In this document: in pieces, positions 16,488 to 24,375 of the stretch
How positions within the stretch are numbered: the first letter of the stretch is position 1
Layout of the letters: the number at the start of each line of letters is the position of its first letter
The notes under the pieces: generated by a model
Told to the model about the DNA's origin: nothing
Seen by the model: the letters and a program-made list of their open reading frames with translations, nothing else
The model's database searches: none
Translations under genes and position numbers: made by a program
From: Streptomyces sp. ISL-1
GTDB lineage: Bacteria; Actinomycetota; Actinomycetes; Streptomycetales; Streptomycetaceae
Length of the DNA stretch: 64,000 nucleotides
Direction of reading: 5' to 3'
Assembly (NCBI RefSeq): GCF_018614585.1
Contig: NZ_JAGGOI010000036.1
Coordinates: 1-64,000, forward strand

Positions 16488-16806
16488 CGGAGCGTTGGGG
16501 TACGGGTTTCGCGGGGCGGCGGCTGGGGGGTTTCCCCCACCCCGCCCTCCCCCTACGCCCTGGCGGGCGTGGGAGGTACCCCCATCCCGTGACTGGGGCT
16601 CCGCCCCAGACCCCGCGCCTCAAACGCCGGCGGGGCTGAACTTCAGCCCGTCCGGCGATTGAGGGCATGCGGCCGAAGGTCGCATTCGGGGTCTGGGGCT
16701 TGCCCCAGTTCGGGAAGGGGCGGGTGTGGGGAACAACCCCTCGCTCCCGCCCGCGCCGACGGGCTGTCGGTACGTGTGACCCCCGGACGGGCGTAGCGTT
16801 GCCGCT
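16488..16806. repeat. Intergenic inverted-repeat element between hemD and hemB
   Basis: 319 bp without a gene. It holds a hairpin tggggc-tcc-gcccca (16594-16608) and a long imperfect inverted repeat at 16619-16664 (arms start CCTCAAACGCCGG and end CGGCGATTGAGG). A second hairpin ctggggc-tt-gccccag lies at 16693-16708, and outer gaccccg/cggggtc arms pair across the unit. This layout is a familiar dispersed intergenic repeat in Streptomyces genomes. It probably acts as a terminator or mRNA structure, and the hemB promoter should lie in the last 60 bp. Confidence 0.75.
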
Positions 16807-17808
16807 ATGACTGCGTACGGATCCTTTCCCGGCGCGCGGCCGCGGCGGCTGCGCACGACCCCCGCGATGCGGCGCATGGTCGCCGAGACCCGGCTGCATC
16901 CCGCCGATCTGATCCTTCCCGCGTTCGTACGGGAAGGGATCAGCGAGCCCGTCGCCATCTCCGCGATGCCCGGCGTGGTCCAGCACACCCGCGACACTCT
17001 CCGTAAGGCCGCCGTCGAGGCGCTTGAGGCGGGCGTCGCCGGAATCATGCTCTTCGGCGTGCCGGAGGATGAGAAGAAGGACGCCCTCGGGTCCGCGGGT
17101 CTGGACCCGGACGGGATTTTGCAGGTCGCCCTGCGGGACGTCCGGGCCGAGGTCGGGGACGAGCTCGTGATCATGTCGGACGTGTGCCTCGACGAGTACA
17201 CGGACCACGGGCACTGCGGCGTACTGGACGAGCACGGCCGAGTGGACAACGACGCGACCTTGGAGCGGTACGCCGAGATGGCGCAGGTCCAGGCCGACGC
17301 CGGCGCCCATGTCGTCGGGCCCAGCGGCATGATGGACGGCCAGGTCGGCGTCATCCGCGATGCGCTCGACGCCATCGGCAAGGAGGACGTGTCGATCCTG
17401 GCCTACACGGCCAAATACTCCTCTGCCTTCTACGGGCCGTTCCGCGAGGCCATCGGCTCCTCGCTCCGGGGTGACCGCAAGACCTACCAGCAGGACTCGG
17501 CCAACGTCCGTGAGTCCCTGCGGGAGTTGGCGCTGGACCTGGAAGAGGGCGCGGACATGGTGATGGTCAAGCCCGCCGGTCCGTATCTCGATGTGCTGGC
17601 GAAGGTCGCGGACTCGGTGGACGTGCCGGTCGCCGCGTACCAGATCAGCGGTGAGTACGCGATGGTCGAGGCAGCCGCCGAGAAGGGCTGGATCGACCGG
17701 GACAAGGCGATCGCCGAGACGCTGCTGGGTATCAAGCGCGCGGGCGCGAGCATGATCCTCACCTACTGGGCGACGGAGGTCGCGCAGGGGCTCGGCGCAG
17801 GTCGCTGA
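16807..17808 (+). CDS. hemB: Porphobilinogen synthase (delta-aminolevulinate dehydratase)
   Basis: Condenses two 5-aminolevulinates to porphobilinogen. 333 aa. The two Schiff-base lysines lie in YTAKYSSAFYGPF (about 200-212) and DMVMVKPAGPYLDV (about 252-265). The metal loop reads DVCLDEYTDHGHCGVL: two of the three zinc-binding cysteines of the E. coli type are kept but the middle one is Asp, so this is a mixed or magnesium-leaning metal site. It follows the rex-hemACD operon but is separated from it by a structured 319-bp gap, so it probably has its own promoter. A strong terminator follows at 17822-17855. Confidence 0.96.
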   Translation: MTAYGSFPGARPRRLRTTPAMRRMVAETRLHPADLILPAFVREGISEPVAISAMPGVVQHTRDTLRKAAVEALEAGVAGIMLFGVPEDEKKDALGSAGLDPDGILQVALRDVRAEVGDELVIMSDVCLDEYTDHGHCGVLDEHGRVDNDATLERYAEMAQVQADAGAHVVGPSGMMDGQVGVIRDALDAIGKEDVSILAYTAKYSSAFYGPFREAIGSSLRGDRKTYQQDSANVRESLRELALDLEEGADMVMVKPAGPYLDVLAKVADSVDVPVAAYQISGEYAMVEAAAEKGWIDRDKAIAETLLGIKRAGASMILTYWATEVAQGLGAGR

Positions 17809-17821
17809 CGAAGGAACTCCC

Positions 17822-17855
17822 GACGGCCCGGTGCGCGCACGCGCACCGGGCCGTC
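17822..17855. terminator. Bidirectional terminator between hemB and TetR gene
   Basis: A 16-bp perfect inverted repeat, GACGGCCCGGTGCGCG (17822-17837) and its complement (17840-17855), separated by 2 nt (about 14-15 bp effective stem). It lies between convergent genes. Confidence 0.85.
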
Positions 17856-17866
17856 CGCCGTACCGG

Positions 17867-18523
17867 TCACGCGACGGCGTAGTCCCCGAGGGCCGGTTCG
17901 AGCATGTCGAAGGCACGGGCAGCCTCGTCCGCGACGGCCTGGGCGATGTCGTCGTTGGTACGGTCCGCGAGGGTGAGCTCCTGGATACGCCGGAACAGCA
18001 CCCGGTGCACCGCGCCGAGCAGGGCCGCGGCCGTACGCGGGGTGATGTCGGCGGTGGCCGAACCGGTGGCCTGGGCCAGGGCGTTGGCGAGGGCCTCCTC
18101 GCGCCGGTCGTGCAGGCTGCGCAGACACACCGACAGAGTGGGGCTGTCGTCGATCATGCGGGCGAAGTCCGGGCCGGCGAATCCAGCGACCGGGTTCTGC
18201 GCCGCGACGGCGGTCTCGAACGCGTGGCGCAGCGCCGTGAGGGCGGACTCTCCGGCACCTCGGGTCGCCACCGTGTGCGCCAGGCTCCCGACGAACTCCT
18301 CCTGGTGGTCCAGAGCCATGTCCTCCTTGCGCGGGAAGTAGTTGGTCACCGTCTTCTTGGCCACGCGCGCGGCGACGGCGATCTCGGCGATGGTCGTCTC
18401 CTCGAAGCCCTGAGCGATGAAGAGCCTGGTCGCCTGGTCGGAGATCAGTTGCCGTGTCTCGCGCTTCTTGGACTCCCGTAGCCCGGTCATCGGCTCGACC
18501 GCAGTGCTCGTCTCGTTACCCAT
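17867..18523 (-). CDS. TetR-family transcriptional regulator
   Basis: A 218-aa TetR repressor. The helix-turn-helix is at about 25-65: TRQLISDQATRLFIAQGFEE, then TIAEIAVAARVAKKTVTNYF. The C-terminal ligand and dimerisation domain is helical (LTALRHAFETAVAAQNP, AALLGAVHRVLFRRIQEL); the ligand is unknown. ATG 18523 has no Shine-Dalgarno but a TAAGAT hexamer ends 6 nt upstream on the minus strand, so the transcript may be leaderless; ATG 18490 is the alternative. It is divergent from a 54-aa ORF and a VOC protein gene, across a region with a TTGACA promoter and the palindrome AAACTAAGTTT, and probably represses them. Confidence 0.88.
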   Translation of the reverse strand: MGNETSTAVEPMTGLRESKKRETRQLISDQATRLFIAQGFEETTIAEIAVAARVAKKTVTNYFPRKEDMALDHQEEFVGSLAHTVATRGAGESALTALRHAFETAVAAQNPVAGFAGPDFARMIDDSPTLSVCLRSLHDRREEALANALAQATGSATADITPRTAAALLGAVHRVLFRRIQELTLADRTNDDIAQAVADEAARAFDMLEPALGDYAVA

Positions 18524-18554
18524 GAGGGAATCTTACATCGGTAGCAAATTTATG

Positions 18555-18584
18555 TTGACATCTATGGTGCGTCCAAACTAAGTT
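18555..18584 (+). promoter_or_regulatory. Predicted promoter for the small ORF/VOC genes
   Basis: -35 TTGACA (18555-18560), 18-bp spacer, -10 TAAGTT (18579-18584). The perfect -35 hexamer is unusual in this GC-rich DNA. Confidence 0.6.
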
Positions 18585-18585
18585 T
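18575..18585. promoter_or_regulatory. Palindromic operator candidate (TetR-type)
   Basis: AAACTAAGTTT is a perfect 11-bp palindrome overlapping the -10 of the divergent promoter; a related half-site (GTAAGTTT) lies about 10 bp downstream. Its position fits repression by the adjacent TetR protein. Confidence 0.5.
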
Positions 18586-18624
18586 ACGTCCATCGTAAGT
18601 TTCTCTCCCGAAGGGATGCCTCGT

Positions 18625-18789
18625 ATGCAGCATGTCGACATCGCCAAGGCCCTCGCCGACCAGGCCGACGCCGACAACCGCGCCGCTCGCCGGGGTTCGG
18701 GGCGACGGCAGTCCGCGCAGATCCCGCCCGCCCGCTTCCGGGACAGCACCGTCCGCGCACGCAACCTCCCGCGTCGCCGCTCGTACTGA
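18625..18789 (+). CDS. Small basic protein of unknown function (54 aa)
   Basis: ATG 18625 to TGA 18789, 54 aa. The N-terminal half is helical and acidic/Ala-rich (MQHVDIAKALADQADADNRA), followed by an Arg-rich C terminus (VRARNLPRRRSY). AAGGG (18611-18615) sits 9 nt upstream, favouring this start over the in-frame ATG 18616. It is the first ORF after the TTGACA promoter and is 54 bp upstream of the VOC gene, so it would be co-transcribed with it under TetR control. I do not recognise the family. Third-position GC supports coding. Confidence 0.55.
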   Translation: MQHVDIAKALADQADADNRAARRGSGRRQSAQIPPARFRDSTVRARNLPRRRSY

Positions 18790-18843
18790 CCGCCGCCGAG
18801 ACTTCTGCCCCTGTCAACTCCCCTTTGCCTGAAGGAGCCTGCC

Positions 18844-19248
18844 TTGCAGATCACCACTTCCACCGTCTCGCTCACCGTCGACGATGTGGCCGCCTCCCAG
18901 GCCTTCTTCACGGGTCACCTCGGCTACCAGGAGCAGGCCGTCGCCGAAGGCTTCGCCGCCCTCACCCGGCCCGACGCCGCGGTGGACATCGTCCTGCTGC
19001 GGCGCGGCATCGAGGTCCTGCCCGAGGACCAGCGCGACCGGCACGCGGGAGGCCTGATCCTCGCCTTCACCCTCACCGGGCTGGAGGCGGAGGAGAAGCG
19101 GCTGCGTGACGAGGGCGTTGAGATCACCATGCCGTTGCGCGAGGAGCCGTGGGGTGAACGCCTCTTCCAGATCACCGACCCCAACGGGCTGATCGTCCAG
19201 TTCGTCGAATGGGTCAGCCCCGCCGACGCTCCGGGGGAGAGCATGTGA
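18844..19248 (+). CDS. VOC-family (glyoxalase/dioxygenase fold) protein
   Basis: A 134-aa vicinal-oxygen-chelate protein with two beta-alpha-beta-beta-beta modules: TTSTVSLTVDDVAASQAFFT at the N terminus and LEAEEKRLRDEGVEI then LFQITDPNGLIVQFVEW at the C terminus. Members include glyoxalases, dioxygenases and resistance binding proteins; the metal ligands are incomplete, so a ligand-binding or antibiotic-sequestering role is possible. TTG 18844 with AAGGAG at the right spacing is the start. It is probably controlled by the divergent TetR gene. Confidence 0.87.
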   Translation: MQITTSTVSLTVDDVAASQAFFTGHLGYQEQAVAEGFAALTRPDAAVDIVLLRRGIEVLPEDQRDRHAGGLILAFTLTGLEAEEKRLRDEGVEITMPLREEPWGERLFQITDPNGLIVQFVEWVSPADAPGESM

Positions 19249-19277
19249 GCGACGCAAGTCACTGACGAAGGACGCAG

Positions 19278-19315
19278 ACGCGGGCGTGAACCGGGGTCCC
19301 GGCTCACGCCCGCGT
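19278..19315. terminator. Bidirectional terminator
   Basis: ACGCGGGCGTGA (19278-19289) pairs with 19304-19315, with an inner ccgg/ccgg pairing in the loop. It lies between the convergent VOC and secreted hydrolase genes. Confidence 0.8.
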
Positions 19316-19332
19316 GACCAACGCGGCTGCGT

Positions 19333-22104
19333 CTACGGCGCGTCGAGCACCGTGCCGGTCAGGACCGGGCCCTCTGGCTTGCCCTCGTCGTCGGTGGCCC
19401 GGAGGCCCACGTACTCCGTCGGCTCGGCCACCTGGTCGCGGACCGTGGGCACGGGCACCTCGGCGCTCGTCCTGCCGGCCGGTACCCCGGCCCACAGGTA
19501 GGCGTACTCCAGCTGGGACAGCGGCACTTCACCGTCCGGGACCTCGCCGAGCATGTCGAGCAGCCACTGGCGGTCGACGTCCTTGGTGGACAGTTCGGGG
19601 CTGCCCGGGACGGGGACGATCCGCAGCGTCTTCGTCAACTCCACGTCGGCGGGCGCGGACAGGGAGATCTGCCACTTGAGGGGCAGCCCCTCGGTCACCT
19701 TGTCGGCGACCGGCTTCACGGTGATCTCGGGCATCGGGTCGTCGTTCTCGGCGATGACCCCGCCGGCGTGCGAGCCGACGACGGTTCCGCGGACCGCCTT
19801 CACGAGCACGTCGTGGGACACGTCCCAGGCGTACCGCTTGTTGCCCTTCACCTGCACCTTCACATCGATGCTGCTACCACCGGGCCGCACTGTCACCAGC
19901 TGGTCCTTCGCCTTGCCGGTGGCCGGGTCGAGGACGTACATCCGCACCGTGCCGCTGCCCTTCCCGGACACTCGGACGGGCACCTGGTACGTACGGACGC
20001 CCGAGTCGCCCTCCTTGACCTTCAGGCGACCGATGTCGAGACGGGCCAGTGAGGATTCCCTCACGGCGGGGGTGCCGGGGCTCCACGCCCAGGCGTCCAT
20101 CAGCCACGCCTGTCCGGAGCCGGTGCGCGGGGTCAGCTCCAGAGAGGCGATGTGGCGCAGGTCGAGGCCGGCGCGGGTGGCCGCGGTGAGCGGTACGCGC
20201 ACCTCGCGCGCCCAGTAGGAGGCGGTGCGGTCGCTGCCCGGGAGGCCGTCCACCTGCACGCGACCGAGGTTCGCCCGCTTGCCGGAGGTGTCGGTGACGG
20301 ACACGTCGAGCTGTGTGCCGGTGGAGTTCGGCGGCACGAAGACGCGCAGCGCGAGGCTCTTGGCCCCCTTGACGGAGAGCGGCTTCTCGGGGCGGACCTT
20401 CACCGCCGAGCCGGGCGCGGTCCAGCGCAGGGCCACGGCGCGGCGGCCGGTCTCGCGTTCCGGCGCCCAGTGCGCGAAGTGCGGCGAGGAGCCCCCCGCC
20501 GCCGCGTCCAGGCAGGCGGTGCGCGGGTCGGGATCTATCGCGGAGCACAGCCGTCCGCCGGTCACCTTCACGGAGCCGTCCGGCAGGAACCCGGCGCCGC
20601 GGTTCGCGCCGACCGCGTGGGTCAGCACCCGCGCGGGATCTACGGAGGGGGCACGGCGGCCCGAGCCGTCGAGCAGTTCGCGCACCCGGTCGTCACCGGC
20701 GACGAACAGCCGGGCCGCGGCGGCGATGTAGGTGGCGCCGGCCCGGTGCTGCTGGTCGGCGGTCAGCCGGGTCGCGGTGCCCGGCGAGCACACCGGGTCC
20801 GGCTGCTCGGGGTCGTGCCAGAAGTCGTCGTCGGCGGGCGCCTGGGCCTGGCCCGGCGTCCACTCGCCGTTGAAGTAGTTGTGGTTGGCTCCGACCATGT
20901 AGACCGCGCTGTGCAGGGCCTTGCCCCGGCTGACCCCTCGGGTGCCGTCGGCGTACACCTGGCCCTGGAGGTCGGAGACGTCACCGTCGCAGCCCGGCAG
21001 GATCGTCAGCGACGGCACGTCCGGCACCGGGTTCTGGCCGAAGATCGTCGGCCCGATGAGCACGGTTCCGCGGATGTGCCAGCGCACCGCGCCCCGGTAG
21101 CCGTCCTGGGCGGGCGGGGGCGGGTACAGGCTGTCCATGGCGGCGCGGTTGACGCCCTCGCCGCCGCGCGAGTGGCCGACGAGCAGGACGCGGGACAGGT
21201 CGGCCTTCGGCGTCTTGCGTACGGCCGCGGGTGCCGTGGACGGCTTGGCGGCCCAGTCGGCCCAGCGGGCGAGGTGGCTGCGTACCAGGGAGGAGCGCGC
21301 CTGCGCGCCGCCGTCCTCGGCGTTCCCGTCCTGGCCGTTGATGCCGTTGGCGGAGATCGACACGGTCACATAGCCCTGGGAGGCCAGCAGTTCCTGGTCC
21401 CGCAGATAGCCCCGGTGGCTCGGGATCGGCTTGGCGCCCTTGGCGCAGGGCCAGTCGATGTTCACCTCCTCGCTGCCCGGGACGTAGCAGGTGGCATGCC
21501 GGCCGTGCAGGAACAGCGCGACCGGACGCTTGCCCTTGGCGTCCTTCGGTGCGACGACGACGCCGCGCATCTCGACGGGCGCGGAGAAGCCGGGCAGGCG
21601 GACCGGGTCGAGTGCGTACTCGCCGGTGAGAGTGCGGTACGTGCCGGGCTTGCCCGGGTCGACGGAGCCGGCCGGAAGCTTGGCAGGCGGTTTCGCGGCG
21701 GACGGGGAGCGCCGGTCACGAGCGCCGCCGGCCTCCTGGTCCAGCCGCCGGCCGGCCGCCAGCACCTGAAGATCCGCCAGATCCGCTGTGCGCGCGTCGT
21801 CGAGTGGCAGCCGGAAGGTCCGGCCGTCCTTCTCCGGCTCGGGCACGCCGACCAGCTTGCCGTCGGCGTGGAACTCCACGCGCGCGTCGCCCGCCGGCAC
21901 CGGGCGCGGGGAACGCCACTCCAGCGCGTGCTCCCCATCGGTGTTCGTGATCCGCCAGCCGGGCGGCAGGCCGTCCTGGTCGTTCGCCGCCGTGACGGGT
22001 GTGACATCAGGCGGCTGCGGCCGGCTGTGAGCCACTGCCGGCGACACCCCCGCCACCGTGAGCACCGCTATCGCGGTGGCCCATATTCTCCGGGCACGTA
22101 TCAA
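19333..22104 (-). CDS. Large secreted alpha/beta-hydrolase
   Basis: A 923-aa exported protein with a Sec signal peptide (RARRIWATAIAVLTVAGVSPAVAHS, cleavage about residue 25). An alpha/beta-hydrolase domain covers about 150-500: oxyanion segment ALFLHGRHATC (196-206) and nucleophile elbow VGHSRGGEG with Ser312. A GANHNYFNG segment probably holds the catalytic His. The C-terminal 400 residues are beta-rich with a jelly-roll-like part and a Calx-beta-like region (about 690-920), suggesting substrate or cell-wall attachment. The substrate is unknown; a lipase/esterase or cutinase-type role is plausible. TTG 22104 has GAGGAG upstream. Confidence 0.85.
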   Translation of the reverse strand: MIRARRIWATAIAVLTVAGVSPAVAHSRPQPPDVTPVTAANDQDGLPPGWRITNTDGEHALEWRSPRPVPAGDARVEFHADGKLVGVPEPEKDGRTFRLPLDDARTADLADLQVLAAGRRLDQEAGGARDRRSPSAAKPPAKLPAGSVDPGKPGTYRTLTGEYALDPVRLPGFSAPVEMRGVVVAPKDAKGKRPVALFLHGRHATCYVPGSEEVNIDWPCAKGAKPIPSHRGYLRDQELLASQGYVTVSISANGINGQDGNAEDGGAQARSSLVRSHLARWADWAAKPSTAPAAVRKTPKADLSRVLLVGHSRGGEGVNRAAMDSLYPPPPAQDGYRGAVRWHIRGTVLIGPTIFGQNPVPDVPSLTILPGCDGDVSDLQGQVYADGTRGVSRGKALHSAVYMVGANHNYFNGEWTPGQAQAPADDDFWHDPEQPDPVCSPGTATRLTADQQHRAGATYIAAAARLFVAGDDRVRELLDGSGRRAPSVDPARVLTHAVGANRGAGFLPDGSVKVTGGRLCSAIDPDPRTACLDAAAGGSSPHFAHWAPERETGRRAVALRWTAPGSAVKVRPEKPLSVKGAKSLALRVFVPPNSTGTQLDVSVTDTSGKRANLGRVQVDGLPGSDRTASYWAREVRVPLTAATRAGLDLRHIASLELTPRTGSGQAWLMDAWAWSPGTPAVRESSLARLDIGRLKVKEGDSGVRTYQVPVRVSGKGSGTVRMYVLDPATGKAKDQLVTVRPGGSSIDVKVQVKGNKRYAWDVSHDVLVKAVRGTVVGSHAGGVIAENDDPMPEITVKPVADKVTEGLPLKWQISLSAPADVELTKTLRIVPVPGSPELSTKDVDRQWLLDMLGEVPDGEVPLSQLEYAYLWAGVPAGRTSAEVPVPTVRDQVAEPTEYVGLRATDDEGKPEGPVLTGTVLDAP

Positions 22105-22261
22105 CGCTCTCTCTCCTCAACCCCCCGACCGGGACGCCCGGTTGGGCCCGGGTGCCTCTTGACCCCGGAGGACGGGGAGGAGATCGCGTGGGTTGCCTGG
22201 GGGCGCGTGAACAGAGAGTGGCCACCGTGACTGTGGCGCGAAATGGGGCTCACATGGCTGA

Positions 22262-22296
22262 CCGCGGGCCGGGGGAGTGTTCTCCCCGGCCCGCGG
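22262..22296 (-). terminator. Terminator after chitinase gene
   Basis: A stem of 15 bp with one bulged G: 22262-22277 pairs with 22282-22296, loop tgtt. It lies just beyond the chitinase stop codon in its direction of transcription. Confidence 0.82.
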
Positions 22297-22313
22297 TCTG
22301 TTTGGGGGTGGCG

Positions 22314-23213
22314 TCAGCAGTACAGGTTGGAACCTGTCGGCACGCCCAGGATCTGCGTGAACCGCGTGTAGTTGTTCACGCGGCTCTGCACCTGCGCCGG
22401 GTTCTTGCCGTCGCATTCGAGCGAGCCGTTGATGGAGCGGATGGTCTGGCCGAAGCCGGCCTGGCTGACCATCGCGTTGTGCGGGGTCATCGTGCCGGGG
22501 CCGTTCTGCGTGTTCCAGTACCAAAGGCCCGTCTTCCAGGCCACCGCGGCGTCGTTCTGCACAAGCCAGGGGTTGCCCAGCAGATCGATGCCGAGCGCGT
22601 CGCCCGCCGCCTTGTAGTTGAAGTTCCAGCTGAGCTGGATCGGCCCGCGGCCGTAGTACGCGGCCTGGCCGGCCGGGCAGCCGTACGGTTGGCTCCAGTC
22701 GCAGTAGTGCGGGTAGTTGGCCTGGTTCTGCTCCACGATGTGGACCAGACCGCCCGTCTCGTGCGAGACGTTGGCGAGGAAGGCCGCGGCCTCCTGCTTC
22801 TTGACCGTGCCACTGCCAGTGTTCGCGAAGCCCGGGTACGCACCGAGAGCCGCCTTCAGCCCGCTGTACGTGTAGAACGAATTCCGGTTCGGGAACATCT
22901 GGTTGAACTGCGCCTCGCTCACCACGAAGCCCGACGGGGACGGGTTCCCGCCGCCGCTGCAGGTGTACGGGTCCCAGTACCAGGTGCTGATGATGGGGTC
23001 GTAACCCGGGTTGTCGTGCTCGGCTATGTAGTACTTGCCGTCCGTGTATTTGACAACGTTGCCAGTGCCGTACCAAGTGCCCGCGGACCAGTTGGGCGCG
23101 GAGGTGCAGGCGTCCGCGGTGGCGGCGGTGGCGGCGGGCATGAAGACCGCCGCCAGTCCGCTTCCTACGAGGATGGCGATCAGCAACGCGATGATGCGGT
23201 GTCGTCTCAGCAC
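22314..23213 (-). CDS. Secreted GH19 chitinase with chitin-binding domain
   Basis: Extracellular family 19 chitinase, 299 aa. Signal peptide about 1-31 (LRRHRIIALLIAILVGSGLA). CBM5/12-type chitin-binding module about 35-85 (WSAGTWYGTGNVVKYTDGKY to WYWDPYTC). GH19 catalytic domain about 95-299 with acid/base Glu in FLANVSHETGGL and the second block AAYYGRGPIQLSWNFNY. It hydrolyses chitin to oligomers for DasR/GlcNAc-linked nutrition. GTG 23213 has AAGGAG 7-8 nt upstream; the longer in-frame ORF from 23309 is rejected because it would bury the signal peptide. A DasR-like site lies 80 bp upstream. Confidence 0.95.
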   Translation of the reverse strand: MLRRHRIIALLIAILVGSGLAAVFMPAATAATADACTSAPNWSAGTWYGTGNVVKYTDGKYYIAEHDNPGYDPIISTWYWDPYTCSGGGNPSPSGFVVSEAQFNQMFPNRNSFYTYSGLKAALGAYPGFANTGSGTVKKQEAAAFLANVSHETGGLVHIVEQNQANYPHYCDWSQPYGCPAGQAAYYGRGPIQLSWNFNYKAAGDALGIDLLGNPWLVQNDAAVAWKTGLWYWNTQNGPGTMTPHNAMVSQAGFGQTIRSINGSLECDGKNPAQVQSRVNNYTRFTQILGVPTGSNLYC

Positions 23214-23294
23214 GCGATCACTCCTTAGCACGCAACGGCCGTGCCGTGGTGGGGGGTTGTGCAACTCACTCAAGCGTGCTTGACGTGATCGAGT

Positions 23295-23310
23295 CAAGGT
23301 ATAGACCAAT
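23295..23310. promoter_or_regulatory. DasR-responsive element (dre)-like site for chitinase
   Basis: Minus strand ATTGGTCTATACCTTG compared with the dre consensus ACTGGTCTAGACCACT: 11 of 16 bases match, including the core TGGTCTA-ACC. It lies 80-100 bp upstream of the chitinase start. DasR/GlcNAc control of chitinases is established in streptomycetes. Confidence 0.6.
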
Positions 23311-23344
23311 GCGATTCGGGGTCAGCCGAAATCCGCTCCTGTGC

Positions 23345-24103
23345 TCAGTCCCACCAGAACGTCCAGTGCTGCTTCCCCAGCAGGCCCTCCGCCGCATACT
23401 CGCGGATCGTGTCGTACCCCTGCCGGACGTTGTCCGGGCAGAACGCGTGGTGCTCGGCGGCGACGGCGAGCGCATCCGTCATCGTGCTGGGCGGGGCCGC
23501 GACGGACACGTCCAGGCGGTCGAAGTGGAGCGCGACGACGCGCAGGCCGAAGCGGTTCTCCCAGGAGCGCAGGACGGTGGACAGCAGACCGGTGTCCCAG
23601 TGGTTGCCGGCGGCGGTCCAGCCCAGCGCGCTGAGAATGTCCGCGCTACGGCGTACGGGAATCAGCCCGGCCCGCGCGCCGGGCAGCCGACCGGCGTCCA
23701 GCAGCTCGGCGGCGACGCGTGCGGCCGTGACGTCGGGGTCGGCCACCGGCTCGCCCGCGGGGGCGAGGCCCGGCCACTCGGGTGTGAACGGGGCGATGGT
23801 GTCCGCGTCGTCCTCGGCCTCGTTCTCTGCCATGTCGTAGTCCCACAGGGACGCCAGGACCTCTTCGGCGTCGTGGTCGTCCGGATGCGACACACGGTCG
23901 AGATCGAGACCCTGGTCCCAGGGGAGGGAGCGGTCCTCGTCGTTGACGAGCAGGACCGGGTGCAAGCCAGACGCCTCGCGGGCGGGGAGCAGGCGCGCCC
24001 AAGTGTCGTGCTGAGCGGGCTCGTTCGCGTACCAGAGGGACGGCTGGACGCGCATGGCACCGGACGGCAGGTCCAGGCCGAGTGCGTTCGGGTTGATCAC
24101 CAT
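23345..24103 (-). CDS. DUF4253 domain-containing protein
   Basis: A 252-aa soluble protein. The C-terminal DUF4253 region (about 135-252) shows ILSALGWTAAGNHWDTGLLS, VLRSWENRFGLRVVALHFD and terminal HWTFWWD, with APPSTMTDALAVAAEHHAFC between. The N-terminal half (ARLLPAREASGLHPVLLVND) is typical of the same family. The function is unknown; such proteins are often near immunity or contact-dependent genes but nothing here supports that. ATG 24103 is used because upstream sequence overlaps the DUF397 gene in another frame. It is the last gene of a minus-strand run with DUF397 and XRE genes. Confidence 0.8.
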   Translation of the reverse strand: MVINPNALGLDLPSGAMRVQPSLWYANEPAQHDTWARLLPAREASGLHPVLLVNDEDRSLPWDQGLDLDRVSHPDDHDAEEVLASLWDYDMAENEAEDDADTIAPFTPEWPGLAPAGEPVADPDVTAARVAAELLDAGRLPGARAGLIPVRRSADILSALGWTAAGNHWDTGLLSTVLRSWENRFGLRVVALHFDRLDVSVAAPPSTMTDALAVAAEHHAFCPDNVRQGYDTIREYAAEGLLGKQHWTFWWD

Positions 24104-24138
24104 GCAAGCGACCTTATGGGTCGCCACTGACAATTGGC

Positions 24139-24375
24139 TCAGAGCAGGGTGGCGGTGAACGCGGCCCAGGTGGCGGGGGTGAGGGTGAGCATGGGGCCGT
24201 CGGGATTCTTGGAGTCCCGGACGTGGACGGCGACGGGGTGGGTGGCTACCTCGACGCAGGCGCCGCCCTGCTCGCTGCTGTACGTGGACTTGCGCCAGGC
24301 GTAAGCGACTTCCAAGCACTCGCCGCCTTCGCTGCCGCTGTAGCTGGACTTGAACCACTCAAGTGCGGTGCTCAT
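24139..24375 (-). CDS. DUF397 protein with a duplicated motif
   Basis: A 78-aa protein of the DUF397 family, small partners of WhiJ-like XRE regulators. The motif W-x-K-S-(S/T)-Y-S-(x)n-GG-x-C-(L/V)-E-V-A occurs twice, at WFKSSYSGSEGGECLEVAYA (7-26) and WRKSTYSSEQGGACVEVATH (27-46), so the N-terminal half is an internal duplication. The family C terminus VHVRDSKNPDGPMLTLTPATWAAF is complete. The ATG overlaps the XRE gene stop (ATGA), so the pair is translationally coupled and should act together. Confidence 0.9.
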   Translation of the reverse strand: MSTALEWFKSSYSGSEGGECLEVAYAWRKSTYSSEQGGACVEVATHPVAVHVRDSKNPDGPMLTLTPATWAAFTATLL

